Shown here: positions 37,008 through 48,178 of the stretch, piece by piece
How the letters are laid out: each line of letters starts with the position of its first letter
How positions within the stretch are numbered: the stretch's first letter is position 1
DNA from: Enhygromyxa salina
GTDB taxonomy: Bacteria > Myxococcota_A > Polyangia > Nannocystales > Nannocystaceae
Direction of reading: 5' to 3'
NCBI RefSeq assembly: GCF_002994635.1
Contig: NZ_PVNL01000117.1
Coordinates: 180,244 to 244,243 of the forward strand
DNA: 64,000 nucleotides
Made by a program: the position numbers and the translations under genes
Notes under the pieces: generated by a model
Seen by the model: only the letters and a program-made list of their open reading frames with translations
What the model was told of the DNA's origin: nothing
Database searches by the model: none

Positions 37008-39479
37008 TCAGACCGCGGCCCCGCGCGCTCGCGGGACGTCGAAGTCCACCGACACACGCAGCTGCAGCCCCCAACCCGGCTCGTCAGCAAAGTAGCGCAG
37101 CAGGCTGTTGTACTCGCGGTAGCGCTGGTTCAAGAGGTTGGTGCCGACCACGCTCACGTGCACCAGCTGCTGCGCGGCGGCGAATTCGACCCCGGCCCCG
37201 GCCCCCAACAAGACATACGCGGGCGGGGCCGGGGCGAAGTCCAGCTCGGGGTCAACCCGGGTCTGGCGGGCGACGACGGTGCCGTTGAGCTCGAGGTAGC
37301 CGCGCGACGAGACCTTCGTGTCAGGCCAAAAGTAGCGGCCCGCGAGCGCGTAGCGATCAGCCGGCACGAACGCGAGGTAGCTGCGGCTGTCGAGGTCCAG
37401 CGCGCGGACCCAGGCGGCGCTGCCCGACAGACCAAAGGGCAGGCGCGGCGCGGTGAGATCGAAGCGAACCTCACCGCCACCGAACAGCGCGTCGGTCGGG
37501 ACGAACGCGAACACCGGGAACGGGCCGCGGGTCGTGCAGGTCAGCGGCGCGCACTGGCCCGTCTGCGGCTGCGGGACAAAGTAGATGTAGTCGTCGATGT
37601 AGGTCGCGTAGGCGGCCGCCTCGACGAACAGCCAGTCGCCGTCGTACTGCAAGCTCGTCTCGCCGCCCCAGCTGCGCTCGACGCCGATCTTGGCGTCGCC
37701 AAACCCGAGGATCGGGAACGAGGGCGCCGCGCCGTTCATGAATTGCTCGTCGATCGCGGGGATCCGGGCCGAGGAGTCGAGCTGGGTCCGCCAGCTGAAT
37801 TCGGGCACGCGGCGGATCGGTCGGCCGAGCACGCCCAGCGAGAGCGAGGGCGTGTGAAACTGATGGGTGCAGCGACCACCATCGCCGGCGCTCGCTCGAT
37901 CGCAGCGGCTGGGATCGAGGCGACCGCCCGCGTCTTGGCCCAGGTAGTCGCGCTCTGAGAGCAGGGCGAGCCGGTGCAGGCCGTCATAGCGCGCGCCGAT
38001 CTCGAGCTCGACGCGCTCGTGGACGAAGCGCTCGACGTCGTAGATGCCCCAGCTCCACTGGCGATAGTCGGGGATCAGGCTGGACGCGCTCTCGAACTCG
38101 TTGCGCTGCTGGCTGGCGCTGGCCCCGAGGGTGCCGACGAGCGCCCACGTGCCCATGTGCACGGCCGAGTGCTCGAAGCGAAGGTCGGCGCTGTGGGTCG
38201 CCAGCCCAAACCGAAGCTGGGGGCCCTGGATGTCGCCGCGGACGATGTCGAATTCCTGCCGATCATCGAACTGGAACGCGTAGGTGACATGCAGCTCGCC
38301 AGCCTGGGCCAGCATCACGCGCGCGTGCGCGAACGCGACGTGGTGCCAGATCTCCTGCCTGGGCCGGTCGAGCGTGAAGTCGGCCGTGTACAGATCGAGG
38401 TTGACCGGCCCGCGCCGATCGATCGAGAGCTGAAATTCGTCGGGGCTAGAGACCCGCAGGCAGGTGCAGATGCCCAGCCGCGAGCGCATCAGGTGGTAGC
38501 CGACCTCGACGTCGGCGAGCTCGCTGGCGTAGCCCAGGCGGGTGCCCGCGTTCCAGGTCGAGGCCCCGGTGTTGTCGAGCGCGTAGGTCGGGGTCATGGC
38601 CGCGCGGTGACGCGCGAGGTTGCCCTCGACCCGCATCGCGAAGCCGCGGCCGCGGGCGGGCGCCCAGTCGATGCGGGCCGCCCCGCCGCCGCCCAGCGGG
38701 TTCGAGAAGCCGACGCTGCTGACCTCGCCGCTGAGACCCGGGCGGCGCGGCAGCGGCAGGCCCTCGAGCAGGACCACGCCGCCGACGGCGTCGGGTCCGA
38801 ACCGGATCGTGCCTGCGCCCTTGATCACGGTGATACGTCCGGCCGCGTAGGGATCGACCTCCGGGGCGTGATCGAGGCCCCACTCCTGACCCTCGTGGCG
38901 AACCCCGTCGACGACGATCGCGTTGCGCCGCCCGAATTGCCCGCGAATGATCGGCTTGCCCATCCCGCCCGCGGGCCCGCGCAGGGTCGTGACGCCGGAC
39001 ATGTTCGACAGCGTGTCGGCCAGGCCTTGGCCGCGGGCGCGGGCGAGCTCGGCCCCGGCGAGCGACTCGCTGGCCGCCACGTTGGTCGGGCTCTCGTCGT
39101 GGATCACGATGACGTGGGCGCTGTGGTGATCGTGGAGGCCCTCGAGCTCGATGATCGTTGGCTCGACGTCCGCCTGCCTCTGCGGAACCTCGACCGCGAC
39201 CTCGAGGGCCAGCGAGGCGTGCTCGGCCTTCGACACCCGCACGCGCATGGTCCCGGGGCACAGACCCGTGACCTCGACCCGACCGTCGCGCTCGCTCCGG
39301 ACGAAGCTGGGCGACTTGCCGCCCGCGGGCTGCAGCACCAGCTGGGCACCGGGGATCCCTTCGTCGGTGTCGGCGTCGAGGACGACGGCCTCCCACGTGA
39401 GGGTGCACGCTGCCCGTGGCGACGAATCGTTCACGGGCGGCGCCAGCACCAAGGTCGCGAGTAACAGCGGCGGGATCAC
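37008..39479 (-). CDS. TonB-dependent receptor with carboxypeptidase-like N-domain
   Basis: This 823-aa outer-membrane receptor begins with GTG 39479, overlapping the upstream lipoprotein stop (GTGA). After the signal peptide is a carboxypeptidase-regulatory-like fold (about 28-105), then a His-rich stretch (LHDHHSAHVIVIHDE), a plug domain (DTLSNMSGVTTLRGP, GQFGRRNAIVVDGVRHEGQEWG) and a 22-strand barrel with many aromatic/charged strands. Its His-rich region and partner resemble zinc or copper receptors such as ZnuD, but the metal is inference. It would take up a ligand with TonB-ExbBD energy, whose genes are not here. Confidence 0.9.
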   Translation of the reverse strand: MIPPLLLATLVLAPPVNDSSPRAACTLTWEAVVLDADTDEGIPGAQLVLQPAGGKSPSFVRSERDGRVEVTGLCPGTMRVRVSKAEHASLALEVAVEVPQRQADVEPTIIELEGLHDHHSAHVIVIHDESPTNVAASESLAGAELARARGQGLADTLSNMSGVTTLRGPAGGMGKPIIRGQFGRRNAIVVDGVRHEGQEWGLDHAPEVDPYAAGRITVIKGAGTIRFGPDAVGGVVLLEGLPLPRRPGLSGEVSSVGFSNPLGGGGAARIDWAPARGRGFAMRVEGNLARHRAAMTPTYALDNTGASTWNAGTRLGYASELADVEVGYHLMRSRLGICTCLRVSSPDEFQLSIDRRGPVNLDLYTADFTLDRPRQEIWHHVAFAHARVMLAQAGELHVTYAFQFDDRQEFDIVRGDIQGPQLRFGLATHSADLRFEHSAVHMGTWALVGTLGASASQQRNEFESASSLIPDYRQWSWGIYDVERFVHERVELEIGARYDGLHRLALLSERDYLGQDAGGRLDPSRCDRASAGDGGRCTHQFHTPSLSLGVLGRPIRRVPEFSWRTQLDSSARIPAIDEQFMNGAAPSFPILGFGDAKIGVERSWGGETSLQYDGDWLFVEAAAYATYIDDYIYFVPQPQTGQCAPLTCTTRGPFPVFAFVPTDALFGGGEVRFDLTAPRLPFGLSGSAAWVRALDLDSRSYLAFVPADRYALAGRYFWPDTKVSSRGYLELNGTVVARQTRVDPELDFAPAPPAYVLLGAGAGVEFAAAQQLVHVSVVGTNLLNQRYREYNSLLRYFADEPGWGLQLRVSVDFDVPRARGAAV

Positions 39480-40111
39480 TGGATGGTCAACTCGAAGCTG
39501 ACATCGACGTCCACGTCGCCGGGCAGGGCCTCGCCAGCGGCGAGCGACTCGGGCAGCCCGGCGGTCTTCTGCGGGGTGCCGTTGAGCTCGGGCAGGTGGC
39601 GGAGCACGACCCGCAGACCGGCGGTTCCCGCCTTGGTCGCTTCGATCGTGCTGACGATCCCCAGCGGGAGGTCGTCGCCGATCGCATTGGCGCCATAGTC
39701 TGACTCGAGGTCCGCGTAGGCGTGGCTGACCAGCGCCGTCGAGACAGACGACGGGGAGGCCGGACCGGCGACGCCGTCGCCGAGCACGAACACGAAGTGG
39801 TCCTCGGCTTCGTCCTCGACCTCCTCGGTGATGTCGACCGCTGGATCAGCGAGATCGTTGAGGAACGCGACGCGGAGCGAGTACGTCTCGCCCAGCGCGA
39901 GCACGATCGGCTCGGCGCTGCCGGAGACGCCGCCGTCGCCGTCGGGATCGGAGAACGCGAACACCCGCGGATCGCCGCCCGCGATCGGCGTGAAGGTCAG
40001 CTCGACTCGAGAGATGATCTCGGTGTCGTGATCGTCGTGGCCTGGCTCGGTCGGTCCGCAGCCTAGGGCCAGGACGCAGGGCACGAACAGCGCGATCGTC
40101 TGGTTTCGCAT
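39476..40111 (-). CDS. Periplasmic lipoprotein partner of the TonB receptor
   Basis: This 211-aa lipoprotein starts at ATG 40111, supported by TATGGT 7 nt upstream; longer frames exist. The lipobox is VLALGC (Cys16), followed by a His/Asp patch (GHDDHDTE). The rest is beta-rich, with VELTFTPIAGG, SLRVAFLNDL and an acidic segment DITEEVEDEAEDHFVF. Similar lipoproteins are encoded next to TonB receptors in Bacteroidetes. The stop overlaps the receptor start, so the two are translationally coupled. A substrate-capture role at the outer membrane is likely but unproved. Confidence 0.8.
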   Translation of the reverse strand: MRNQTIALFVPCVLALGCGPTEPGHDDHDTEIISRVELTFTPIAGGDPRVFAFSDPDGDGGVSGSAEPIVLALGETYSLRVAFLNDLADPAVDITEEVEDEAEDHFVFVLGDGVAGPASPSSVSTALVSHAYADLESDYGANAIGDDLPLGIVSTIEATKAGTAGLRVVLRHLPELNGTPQKTAGLPESLAAGEALPGDVDVDVSFELTIQ

Positions 40112-40124
40112 CCGCGGGACCATA
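40112..40124 (-). promoter_or_regulatory. Leaderless-type -10 element (TATGGT, 7 nt from ATG)
   Basis: On the minus strand TATGGT (40124-40119) ends 7 nt before the ATG at 40111 and heads the lipoprotein/receptor operon. Confidence 0.45.
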
Positions 40125-40289
40125 ACAGTCCGACCCCGCGGGCACGCCACCAGCGGAGAAACGCCAGGAGCGTCGCCTGGTTCGCGGCTCGCCGACCACG
40201 GTCGCCGCGTCCGCCGCCAGCTAGCCGCCATCCCGAACGTCCCGACGTGGGGCAAACAAAACCGTTGCCAAGCCGTGACACAAGGCCGC

Positions 40290-40301
40290 TACTGTCCCGA
40301 G
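40290..40301 (+). promoter_or_regulatory. Leaderless-type -10 element (TACTGT, 6 nt from ATG)
   Basis: TACTGT at 40290-40295 ends 6 nt before the ATG at 40302 and supports that start over an upstream in-frame codon at 40275. Confidence 0.45.
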
Positions 40302-41939
<1,638 letters not shown>

Positions 41940-41941
41940 AG

Positions 41942-43051
41942 CTAGCCCAGCAGCGCTCGCATACAGTGACGCAGCGCGTCGCGGAGGTTCCGGTGGGTCC
42001 CCACGCTGCCAAGCTCGACGCCCAGCCCGACCATCGTCTGCGCGACGTACGGGCTGACGCCGGTGACCAGGCCCTCGACGCCGAGCAGCCTGAGGCTGGC
42101 GAGCAAGCGCAGGATGTGGCTGGCGATCGAGGTGTCGAGCGCCTCGACGCCAGTGAGATCCAAGATCACGTACGCGGCACCCGAGCGGCTGACCTCCGCG
42201 AGCAGCCGCTCGATCAGCTTGTTGGTCTGCTCATCGTCCAACACCCCGATCAACGGCACCGTCAAGACCTTGTCCCAGACCTCGATCAGCGGGGCGGACA
42301 AGGCCTGGATCGCGCGCCGCTGCTCCTGGATCGTCTGCAGCTGGTGCTCGAGCTCGGCCTGCGACTTGACCGTGGCGGTGATGTCGAGCGTCAGCCCTGC
42401 GCAGTACTCTGTCACGCCCGCCTCGTTCTTCAGGGGGATGTTCCAGGTCTCCCAGTTCACGCCATGGACCTCGGACTTGTAGTGCGAGGCGGTCCCGTAA
42501 AGCGCCTCCTGGATCGGCGCGGTCGCGGCGGGCGGATAGATGTCGAACACGTTCATGCCGAGGAACTGCCCAGGTGTGAGCCCGGCGGTTGCGAGCGCCT
42601 TGCCCTCGTGAAACACGAATTTTCCGGTGGGATCGACCGCCCAGAGCACGATGTCGAGCGTGTCCATGACCGTGCGCAGCAGCGTCTGTCGGATCTCGAG
42701 CTCGGCAGACCCTGCGCCCGTCGCTGCGACCGGCTCGAGCGTGCCATGGATTGAGCCCGTCGAGGATCGGCGAGCCTCGCACCGCACCTTGGTCGTTCCG
42801 CCTGCTTGGTCGGGTACACCGAACACACAGGTCACAGCCTCGTCGGTCTCGGCGAGCGCGCCAAGGAATGCTTCGACGGTCTCACGCTCGCCGTCCGCGG
42901 CCAGCGACGCGAGCGTGGCGGCTTCTGAAAGTCGTGACTCGAACCGGCGAGCGAGCGAGCGACTGCAGCGATCGATGACCCCGTCGGCGCTGGCGATGAA
43001 CAGCAACCCGGGGCAGTGCTCGAAGTACTCGCTCAGCGCGTCGGCGGTCAT
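41942..43051 (-). CDS. PAS-STAS regulator (RsbR/stressosome-like)
   Basis: This 369-aa cytoplasmic protein has an N-terminal PAS-like region (about 1-110), a PAS domain (about 120-235; TLDIVLWAVDPTGKFVFHEG) and a short coiled coil. The C-terminal STAS domain (about 253-365) has VPLIGVLDDEQ and the phospho-acceptor region DLTGVEALDTSIA, whose Thr/Ser match the sites phosphorylated by RsbT kinases. RsbR-type proteins form stressosomes that release RsbT on stress. No rsbS/rsbT partner is next to it. ATG 43051 has a TACCAT element 6 nt upstream. Confidence 0.85.
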   Translation of the reverse strand: MTADALSEYFEHCPGLLFIASADGVIDRCSRSLARRFESRLSEAATLASLAADGERETVEAFLGALAETDEAVTCVFGVPDQAGGTTKVRCEARRSSTGSIHGTLEPVAATGAGSAELEIRQTLLRTVMDTLDIVLWAVDPTGKFVFHEGKALATAGLTPGQFLGMNVFDIYPPAATAPIQEALYGTASHYKSEVHGVNWETWNIPLKNEAGVTEYCAGLTLDITATVKSQAELEHQLQTIQEQRRAIQALSAPLIEVWDKVLTVPLIGVLDDEQTNKLIERLLAEVSRSGAAYVILDLTGVEALDTSIASHILRLLASLRLLGVEGLVTGVSPYVAQTMVGLGVELGSVGTHRNLRDALRHCMRALLG

Positions 43052-43063
43052 GCAGCAATGGTA
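43052..43063 (-). promoter_or_regulatory. Leaderless-type -10 element (TACCAT, 6 nt from ATG)
   Basis: On the minus strand TACCAT (43063-43058) ends 6 nt before the ATG at 43051. A separate 12-bp perfect palindrome, GACTGATCAGTC, lies farther upstream at 43103-43114. Confidence 0.45.
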
Positions 43064-43129
43064 CCCACTCGCGCTCGCGAATTCTGATCGTCCCTCATCG
43101 GTGACTGATCAGTCTGACGCTCTGCGGCG

Positions 43130-45205
43130 TCAACGCATACTCGAGAGGATCGCCTCGGCCAGCTTGGCCCCCACCCCTTTGACCTCGCACAGCTGCTCGA
43201 CCGAGGCGGCCTTGATCGCCTTGACGCTGCCAAAGTGCTTGATCAACGCCCGCTTGGTCGCTGGCCCGATCCCAGGGATCCCGTCCAACACCGACACCAG
43301 CGAGCTCTTGCCCCGGCGCTTGCGGTGATGGGCGATGGCGAACCGGTGAGCCTCATCGCGCAGCCGGGTCATCAGGTAAAGCTCGGACGAGCCGTGCGGC
43401 AGGGCGATGGCATCGCGGGCCCCGGGCACGAACACCCGCTCCGGCCGAACCTCGCCCGGGTCTTCCGAGTCGTCGGCGGTCTGCACCACATAGTCCGCGA
43501 GCGCCTTGCCCGGGGTCGCGTCAGGATCGGCGCCCAGGTCCGCGGCGGCCCCCTCGCGCAGACGCTCGAGTCCCTGCTTGGTCGCGCGCACGGCAAACCG
43601 CCGCTCCTTCGCCAGCGACACCAGGTCCACGCCCTCGTCGCCCAGCGCGATGCCCAGATCCTGCATCGTCGCGATCACCCGGTTGAGCTGGCCCTTGCCG
43701 CCGTCGATCACCATCAAGTCGGGCAGCGCCCAATCGTCGTGCTCGAGCGCGCGTCGGAGCCTGCGCTCGAGCACCTCCTGCATCGAGGCGAAGTCGTCGT
43801 TTTGCCGCTGGCCCTGGCTGAGCTCGCCGCCGCTGCCCTTGATCTTGAACTGTCGATAGCTGGCCTTGTCGGGCTCACCGTCGACGAACACGACCATCGA
43901 CGCGACCGGGTCGCTGCCCTGAATGTGGCTGACGTCGTAGCACTCCATGCGCCGCGGCAGCCGGCTCAGGCGCAGGCGCTTGCGCAGGGCCGTGAGCGCG
44001 GCCTCGCCGTCGTCGCGCTTGCTCCGGCGCGTCGCAAAGTTGCTGGCGGCGTTGCGCTCGGCCAGGAGCACGAGCTTCTTGCGATCGCCCCGCGCGGGGA
44101 CCTTGACCGGCACCTTCTTGCCGCGTCGCTCGCTGAGCCACTCGGCGAGCGGCTCGGCGTCGTCCTCGGCCAGCGCGAGCGGCAGCAGCAGCTCGTCGGG
44201 CACGATCGGCGCCTCGTCGTAGTAGGCGCTCAGGAAGCTCGACAAGACCTCGGCGTCGGGCAGCTCCATGCCCTTCTCGGAGTAGCGCTGGGTGCCCATC
44301 AGCTTGCCCTGGCGCACGTGCATGACCACGAACTCGACGTTGCCGCCCTCGCGGTAGACCCCGACGACGTCCTGATCCAGCTCGCCAGTGCCGACGACGT
44401 CCTGGCGCTGCAGCGTGGTCTCGATCGCGCGCAGCTGATCACGCGCGCGGGCGGCCTTCTCGAAGTCCAGCGCATCGGCGGCGGTCTGCATGCGCTGCTC
44501 GAGCCCGCTGACCAGCTCGCTGTGGCGCCCGGCCAGAAACAAGCCGACGTCGCGGACCTGATCGGCGTACAGCTGGGCGTCGACCTCGTACACGCAGGGC
44601 GCCGGGCAGCGATCGATCTGGTACTGCAAGCAGGGCCGCTTGCGGTGGTCCAGCACGAAGTCCGAGCAGGTCCGCAGCTTGAAGTGGCGGTTGACCACGC
44701 GCAGCGTGTGGCGGGCCGAGCTGGCCGAGTGATAGGGCCCATAGTACTGCGCCCCGTCCTGCGCGATGTTGCGGACGACCTCGAGCTTGGGCCAGGCCGC
44801 GCGGGTGTCGAGCCGCAGGACCAGGTATTGCTTGTCGTCGCGCAGCTTGACGTTGAAGCGCGGTTGATGCCGCTTGATCAGGTTGTTCTCGAGCAGCATC
44901 GCCTCCTTGTCGTTGGAGGTGACGACCGACTCGATGTCGCCGAGCAGCTTGGACAAGGCCGGCACGAACAGGCGGTTGTCGTGGCCGTTGAAGTACTGGC
45001 GCACGCGCGCGCGCAGCCGCCGAGCCTTGCCGACGTAGACGATGCGACCCTTGCGATCGCGCATCACGTACACGCCCGGCTCGTTGGGCAGCAGCTCGAC
45101 GAGCTCGAGCAGCTGCTCGCGGTTGCGGGCGCGCGGCTTCCAGTCGGCCGGGATCCCCTCGTCCGGCTCGGCGGTGGGCACTCGACGGGACCGAGCTTTA
45201 GCCAT
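43130..45205 (-). CDS. uvrC: Excinuclease ABC subunit C
   Basis: This 691-aa UvrC is full length. The N-terminal GIY-YIG nuclease (EPGVYVMRDRKGRIVYVGKA) makes the 3' incision. A Cys-containing segment (CLQYQIDRCPAPC) and a UVR domain (about 230-265) that binds UvrB follow. The RNase H-like C-terminal nuclease (ECYDVSHIQGSDPVASMVVFVDG) makes the 5' incision, and the end carries two helix-hairpin-helix motifs (GIPGIGPATKRALIKHFG, EVKGVGAKLAEAI). It acts with UvrA and UvrB in nucleotide excision repair. It lies 19 bp downstream of rseP on the same strand, an unusual pairing. Confidence 0.97.
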   Translation of the reverse strand: MAKARSRRVPTAEPDEGIPADWKPRARNREQLLELVELLPNEPGVYVMRDRKGRIVYVGKARRLRARVRQYFNGHDNRLFVPALSKLLGDIESVVTSNDKEAMLLENNLIKRHQPRFNVKLRDDKQYLVLRLDTRAAWPKLEVVRNIAQDGAQYYGPYHSASSARHTLRVVNRHFKLRTCSDFVLDHRKRPCLQYQIDRCPAPCVYEVDAQLYADQVRDVGLFLAGRHSELVSGLEQRMQTAADALDFEKAARARDQLRAIETTLQRQDVVGTGELDQDVVGVYREGGNVEFVVMHVRQGKLMGTQRYSEKGMELPDAEVLSSFLSAYYDEAPIVPDELLLPLALAEDDAEPLAEWLSERRGKKVPVKVPARGDRKKLVLLAERNAASNFATRRSKRDDGEAALTALRKRLRLSRLPRRMECYDVSHIQGSDPVASMVVFVDGEPDKASYRQFKIKGSGGELSQGQRQNDDFASMQEVLERRLRRALEHDDWALPDLMVIDGGKGQLNRVIATMQDLGIALGDEGVDLVSLAKERRFAVRATKQGLERLREGAAADLGADPDATPGKALADYVVQTADDSEDPGEVRPERVFVPGARDAIALPHGSSELYLMTRLRDEAHRFAIAHHRKRRGKSSLVSVLDGIPGIGPATKRALIKHFGSVKAIKAASVEQLCEVKGVGAKLAEAILSSMR

Positions 45206-45224
45206 GGGGATGCGTGCTCCGGGC

Positions 45225-46538
45225 TCAGCCAGGATCGGGCACGGCCGGCGGCGTCGGGACCGGCCCGCCCTCGGGGACGGGGGGCGCGGCCTCGGGCGCG
45301 TCGGGCTGATCCTCGGGGAGCGGCGGCGCGGCCTCGGGGGCCGGTGGCGGCGCGACCTCGGCAGCGGGGGGCGCAGCCTCGGGGGCCTCGGGCTGCGCGG
45401 CTTCGGGCTCCGCGTCGGCCTTCTCGAGCTTGATCGCCTCGGCCTCGAAGTCGGTCGCGGCCTGCTCCCACACCCGGGTGGTCTCGGGCCGCACGTCGTT
45501 GACGGTCGCCCACCCGATCAGGGCGAGCAGGGCGATCATGCCACCCATGTGGATCCGCTCTTCTAGCAGCTTGTTGGGCGGGCGTCGGGCGACGAGCTCG
45601 TAGAACAAGAAGATCAACCGGCCGCCATCCAAGGCCGGCAGCGGCAGCAGGTTGAACATGCCGAGCACCGTGGAGATCAGCGCGCTGAACATGATCAAGT
45701 CGACGGCGCCACGGTCCGCGCTGCCCTTGATCGCCTTGGCGATCGCCACCGGACCGCCGACCTTGGCCTCGGCCTTGCCGGAGATCAGCGACCACAGCCC
45801 CTTCAGCTGGCGGGCGGTCTGGGTGAACGGCCACTCGACCCCCAGCACCACCGCCTTGCCCGGGTTCATGGGCACGTAGCTGCCGATCTCGGCCAGATCG
45901 GCCTGCATCGCGGGGGCCTCGGAGTTGAGCGCGATCGGGAAGCTCAGCTCCTCGCCCTCGCGCTCGACCGTCACGTCGACGGTCTCGCCGAGCCGCGCGA
46001 GCGTGAGCTCGATGACCTGGGCCCGGGCGTCGGGGCCCCGCACGTCGACCCCGTCGACCGCGAGGATCTCGTCACCGACCTCGAGCCCCGCCGCCGCCGC
46101 GGGGCTGCCCACGCGGAAGTCCGAGACCTGCACACCGATCGGCTCCTTGAGCCCGACCGACGCAAACACGGCGATGACCAGCAGCATCGCGGCGAGGTAG
46201 TTCGCGATCGGCCCGCCAGCGATCGCCAGCAGCCGGGCCCACAGCGGGCTGTCGCGGAAGTTGCGGTAGCCGGAAGGTGGCGGCGGGAGGTTGCCCTCTT
46301 CGTCGAGCGCGTACTCCTCCGGCTCCATGCCCACGATGTGGACGTAGGCGCCGAACGGGATCGCGCTGATGACGAACTCCGTGCCCTTCCAGGTGAACAG
46401 CTTGAGGATCACGGGCCCGATGCCGATCACCGAGAAGCGATCGACGTGCATCCCCCCGAGCTTGGCGCACGCGAAGTGCCCGAACTCGTGAATGATGATG
46501 AGGACCGAGAGCGCGAGGATGGCCAGGACCCAAGTCAC
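45225..46538 (-). CDS. rseP: Site-2 intramembrane protease RseP (M50B)
   Basis: This 437-aa inner-membrane zinc protease starts at GTG 46538 (upstream ATG at 46571 encodes no membrane sequence). The zinc site is HEFGH (H17, E18, H21) in the first helix. A PDZ domain (about 120-200; LEVGDEILAVDGVDV) and the motif NLLPLPALDGGRL with the third zinc ligand follow. It cleaves anti-sigma factors after a site-1 protease. The C-terminal 80 residues are an unusual Pro/Ala/Glu-rich tail (EAAPPAPEAAPP type) absent from E. coli RseP, probably flexible. Co-oriented with uvrC. Confidence 0.94.
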   Translation of the reverse strand: MTWVLAILALSVLIIIHEFGHFACAKLGGMHVDRFSVIGIGPVILKLFTWKGTEFVISAIPFGAYVHIVGMEPEEYALDEEGNLPPPPSGYRNFRDSPLWARLLAIAGGPIANYLAAMLLVIAVFASVGLKEPIGVQVSDFRVGSPAAAAGLEVGDEILAVDGVDVRGPDARAQVIELTLARLGETVDVTVEREGEELSFPIALNSEAPAMQADLAEIGSYVPMNPGKAVVLGVEWPFTQTARQLKGLWSLISGKAEAKVGGPVAIAKAIKGSADRGAVDLIMFSALISTVLGMFNLLPLPALDGGRLIFLFYELVARRPPNKLLEERIHMGGMIALLALIGWATVNDVRPETTRVWEQAATDFEAEAIKLEKADAEPEAAQPEAPEAAPPAAEVAPPPAPEAAPPLPEDQPDAPEAAPPVPEGGPVPTPPAVPDPG

Positions 46539-46652
46539 GGTGATGTATATACCCCCACAGCCGCCGCGCACTTCGGCACGGGCTCCGCGTCATCCCAACC
46601 AGTTGATGTGGCAAGTGAGCGAGGGCACGGGGACCGCCCGACCCTGCTCGCG

Positions 46653-47318
46653 CTAGCGACGATCGAACTGACCGAGGCCGAACCCAGCGAGGCGCCCCCG
46701 AACGAACAGCCGGGCCCGATTGCGCAGGGCCTGGTCGCGCGGGGGGCTCCACGCGGGGCGCTGCCCGTGGGAGTCGAGCAGGCGCTCGACCTCGCGCTGG
46801 GCGCTGACGAGACCGCCGCCCATCCAACCGAGCGCGGCCTGGCCGACGCCACGCCGGAGCGCCAGGACTTCACCTGGAATCACGGCCGCTTGATCGCCGC
46901 AGAACACCTGTCGCGTCGCCCACAGCCCATGCGCGAGATCAAAGGGCGCGTCGACGATCAGCCACACGCGACCGCGGGCCAGGCGAGCGGCCCGCATCAC
47001 CGCGGTGCCGGGCTCGAGCGCCTGGAAGCTGCGCAGCTGCGAGTGCCGACCGTGGAGGATGCTGAGCACGCTCAGGGTGTTGTCCCGCGACGACTCGTCG
47101 AGCGCGAGCACCTCGTAGCTCAGGTTGGGATCTGCACGACGCTCCGCGCCCGCAGCGATCCAAGCTTCCTCACGTGCATGCTCGGGCGCCTCGTGCCACT
47201 CGCCAGCGGCGTGCTCGCGCCTGAGCGCCTCGGCGACCTCGACGGCGGCCTTGGCCATGACCGGCAGGCGCGTCTCATCGTCGCGTAGGCACAGGGCGAT
47301 GCTCAGATCCAGCGACAT
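46653..47318 (-). CDS. GT2-like glycosyltransferase, small
   Basis: This 221-aa protein starts at ATG 47318 (MSLDLSIALCLRDDE). The frame is open far upstream but codes for improbable Arg-rich sequence. The YEVLALDESSRDNTLSVL stretch matches the family-2 GT-A motif (D-x-S-x-D-x-T), and SIALCLRDDETRLP resembles its first strand. The later region is short (usual GT-A is 230 aa or more) and lacks an obvious DXD, so it may be a minimal or non-catalytic member. It is divergent from ssb. Confidence 0.65.
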   Translation of the reverse strand: MSLDLSIALCLRDDETRLPVMAKAAVEVAEALRREHAAGEWHEAPEHAREEAWIAAGAERRADPNLSYEVLALDESSRDNTLSVLSILHGRHSQLRSFQALEPGTAVMRAARLARGRVWLIVDAPFDLAHGLWATRQVFCGDQAAVIPGEVLALRRGVGQAALGWMGGGLVSAQREVERLLDSHGQRPAWSPPRDQALRNRARLFVRGRLAGFGLGQFDRR

Positions 47319-47551
47319 CGTCGCAACACGAGTCCTTCGGTGGAAGTCCTTCACCTTGACCCGCGGGCCCCAGCCGGTCAACCCGCAGCGGGTTTCGCGG
47401 GCGCCGCGAGAAAGTTCTGCAGATTGACTGCAAACCGACCGGAGCCGGGCCGACATGAGCAGGGCGCGGCGAATTTCACCAACGCGACTCGGGCCGTCGC
47501 CGCGCTTGCCAAGTCTCAACCCAGGCCCGACCATTCGCACCAGGAGCCTCC

Positions 47552-48142
47552 ATGTCCGGCGTAAACAAGGTCATTCTCATCGGCAACCTCGGACGCGATC
47601 CAGAGCTTCGCTACACCCAGAGCGGAAGCCCTGTCGCCAGCCTCTCGGTCGCCACCACACGCAAGTGGCGCAACAAGCAGACCAACGAGATGGTCGAAGA
47701 GACCGAGTGGCATCGTGTCTCGGTGTTTGGCCAGTCGGCCGAGCACTGCAACAACTACCTGTCCAAGGGTCGCCAGGTCTACGTCGAGGGTCGCCTGCGC
47801 ACGCGCAGCTACGACGACAAGGACGGCGTCAAGAAGTACTCGACCGAGATCATCGCCGACACCGTGCAGTTCCTCGGTGGTCGTGATGGCGCCGGTGGGG
47901 CCGGTGGCGGTGGTGGTGGTGGCCGCGGCGGTTACGACGACGGCGGTGGTGGAGGCGGCTACGGTGGTGGCAACCGTGGCGGCGGCGGGAACCGGGGTGG
48001 CGGCGGCGGCGGCAACTACGGCGGCGGCGGCGGCGGCAACTACGGTGGTGGTGGTGGCAGCGGCGGCGGTGGTAGCCCCGAGCCCTACGACCCCGGCAAC
48101 TACGCCCCGTCTGGCCCCGAAGACGACGACATCCCGTTCTGA
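47552..48142 (+). CDS. ssb: Single-stranded DNA-binding protein
   Basis: This 196-aa SSB has the OB-fold (about 1-108; NKVILIGNLGRDPELRYTQSG, FGQSAEHCNNYLSKGRQVYVEGRLRTR). A long Gly-rich linker (about 110-180, GGGGGRGGYDDGGGG type) follows. The conserved acidic tip DDDIPF recruits repair and replication partners. AGGAG lies 6 nt before ATG. It protects ssDNA in replication and repair. The Gly-rich linker is long and low-complexity. Its stop lies 36 bp before the AstA-like start. Confidence 0.97.
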   Translation: MSGVNKVILIGNLGRDPELRYTQSGSPVASLSVATTRKWRNKQTNEMVEETEWHRVSVFGQSAEHCNNYLSKGRQVYVEGRLRTRSYDDKDGVKKYSTEIIADTVQFLGGRDGAGGAGGGGGGGRGGYDDGGGGGGYGGGNRGGGGNRGGGGGGNYGGGGGGNYGGGGGSGGGGSPEPYDPGNYAPSGPEDDDIPF

Positions 48143-48178
48143 TTGAGCCGGCGTTCCAGCCCGGTCCCGAAGGAGCAC

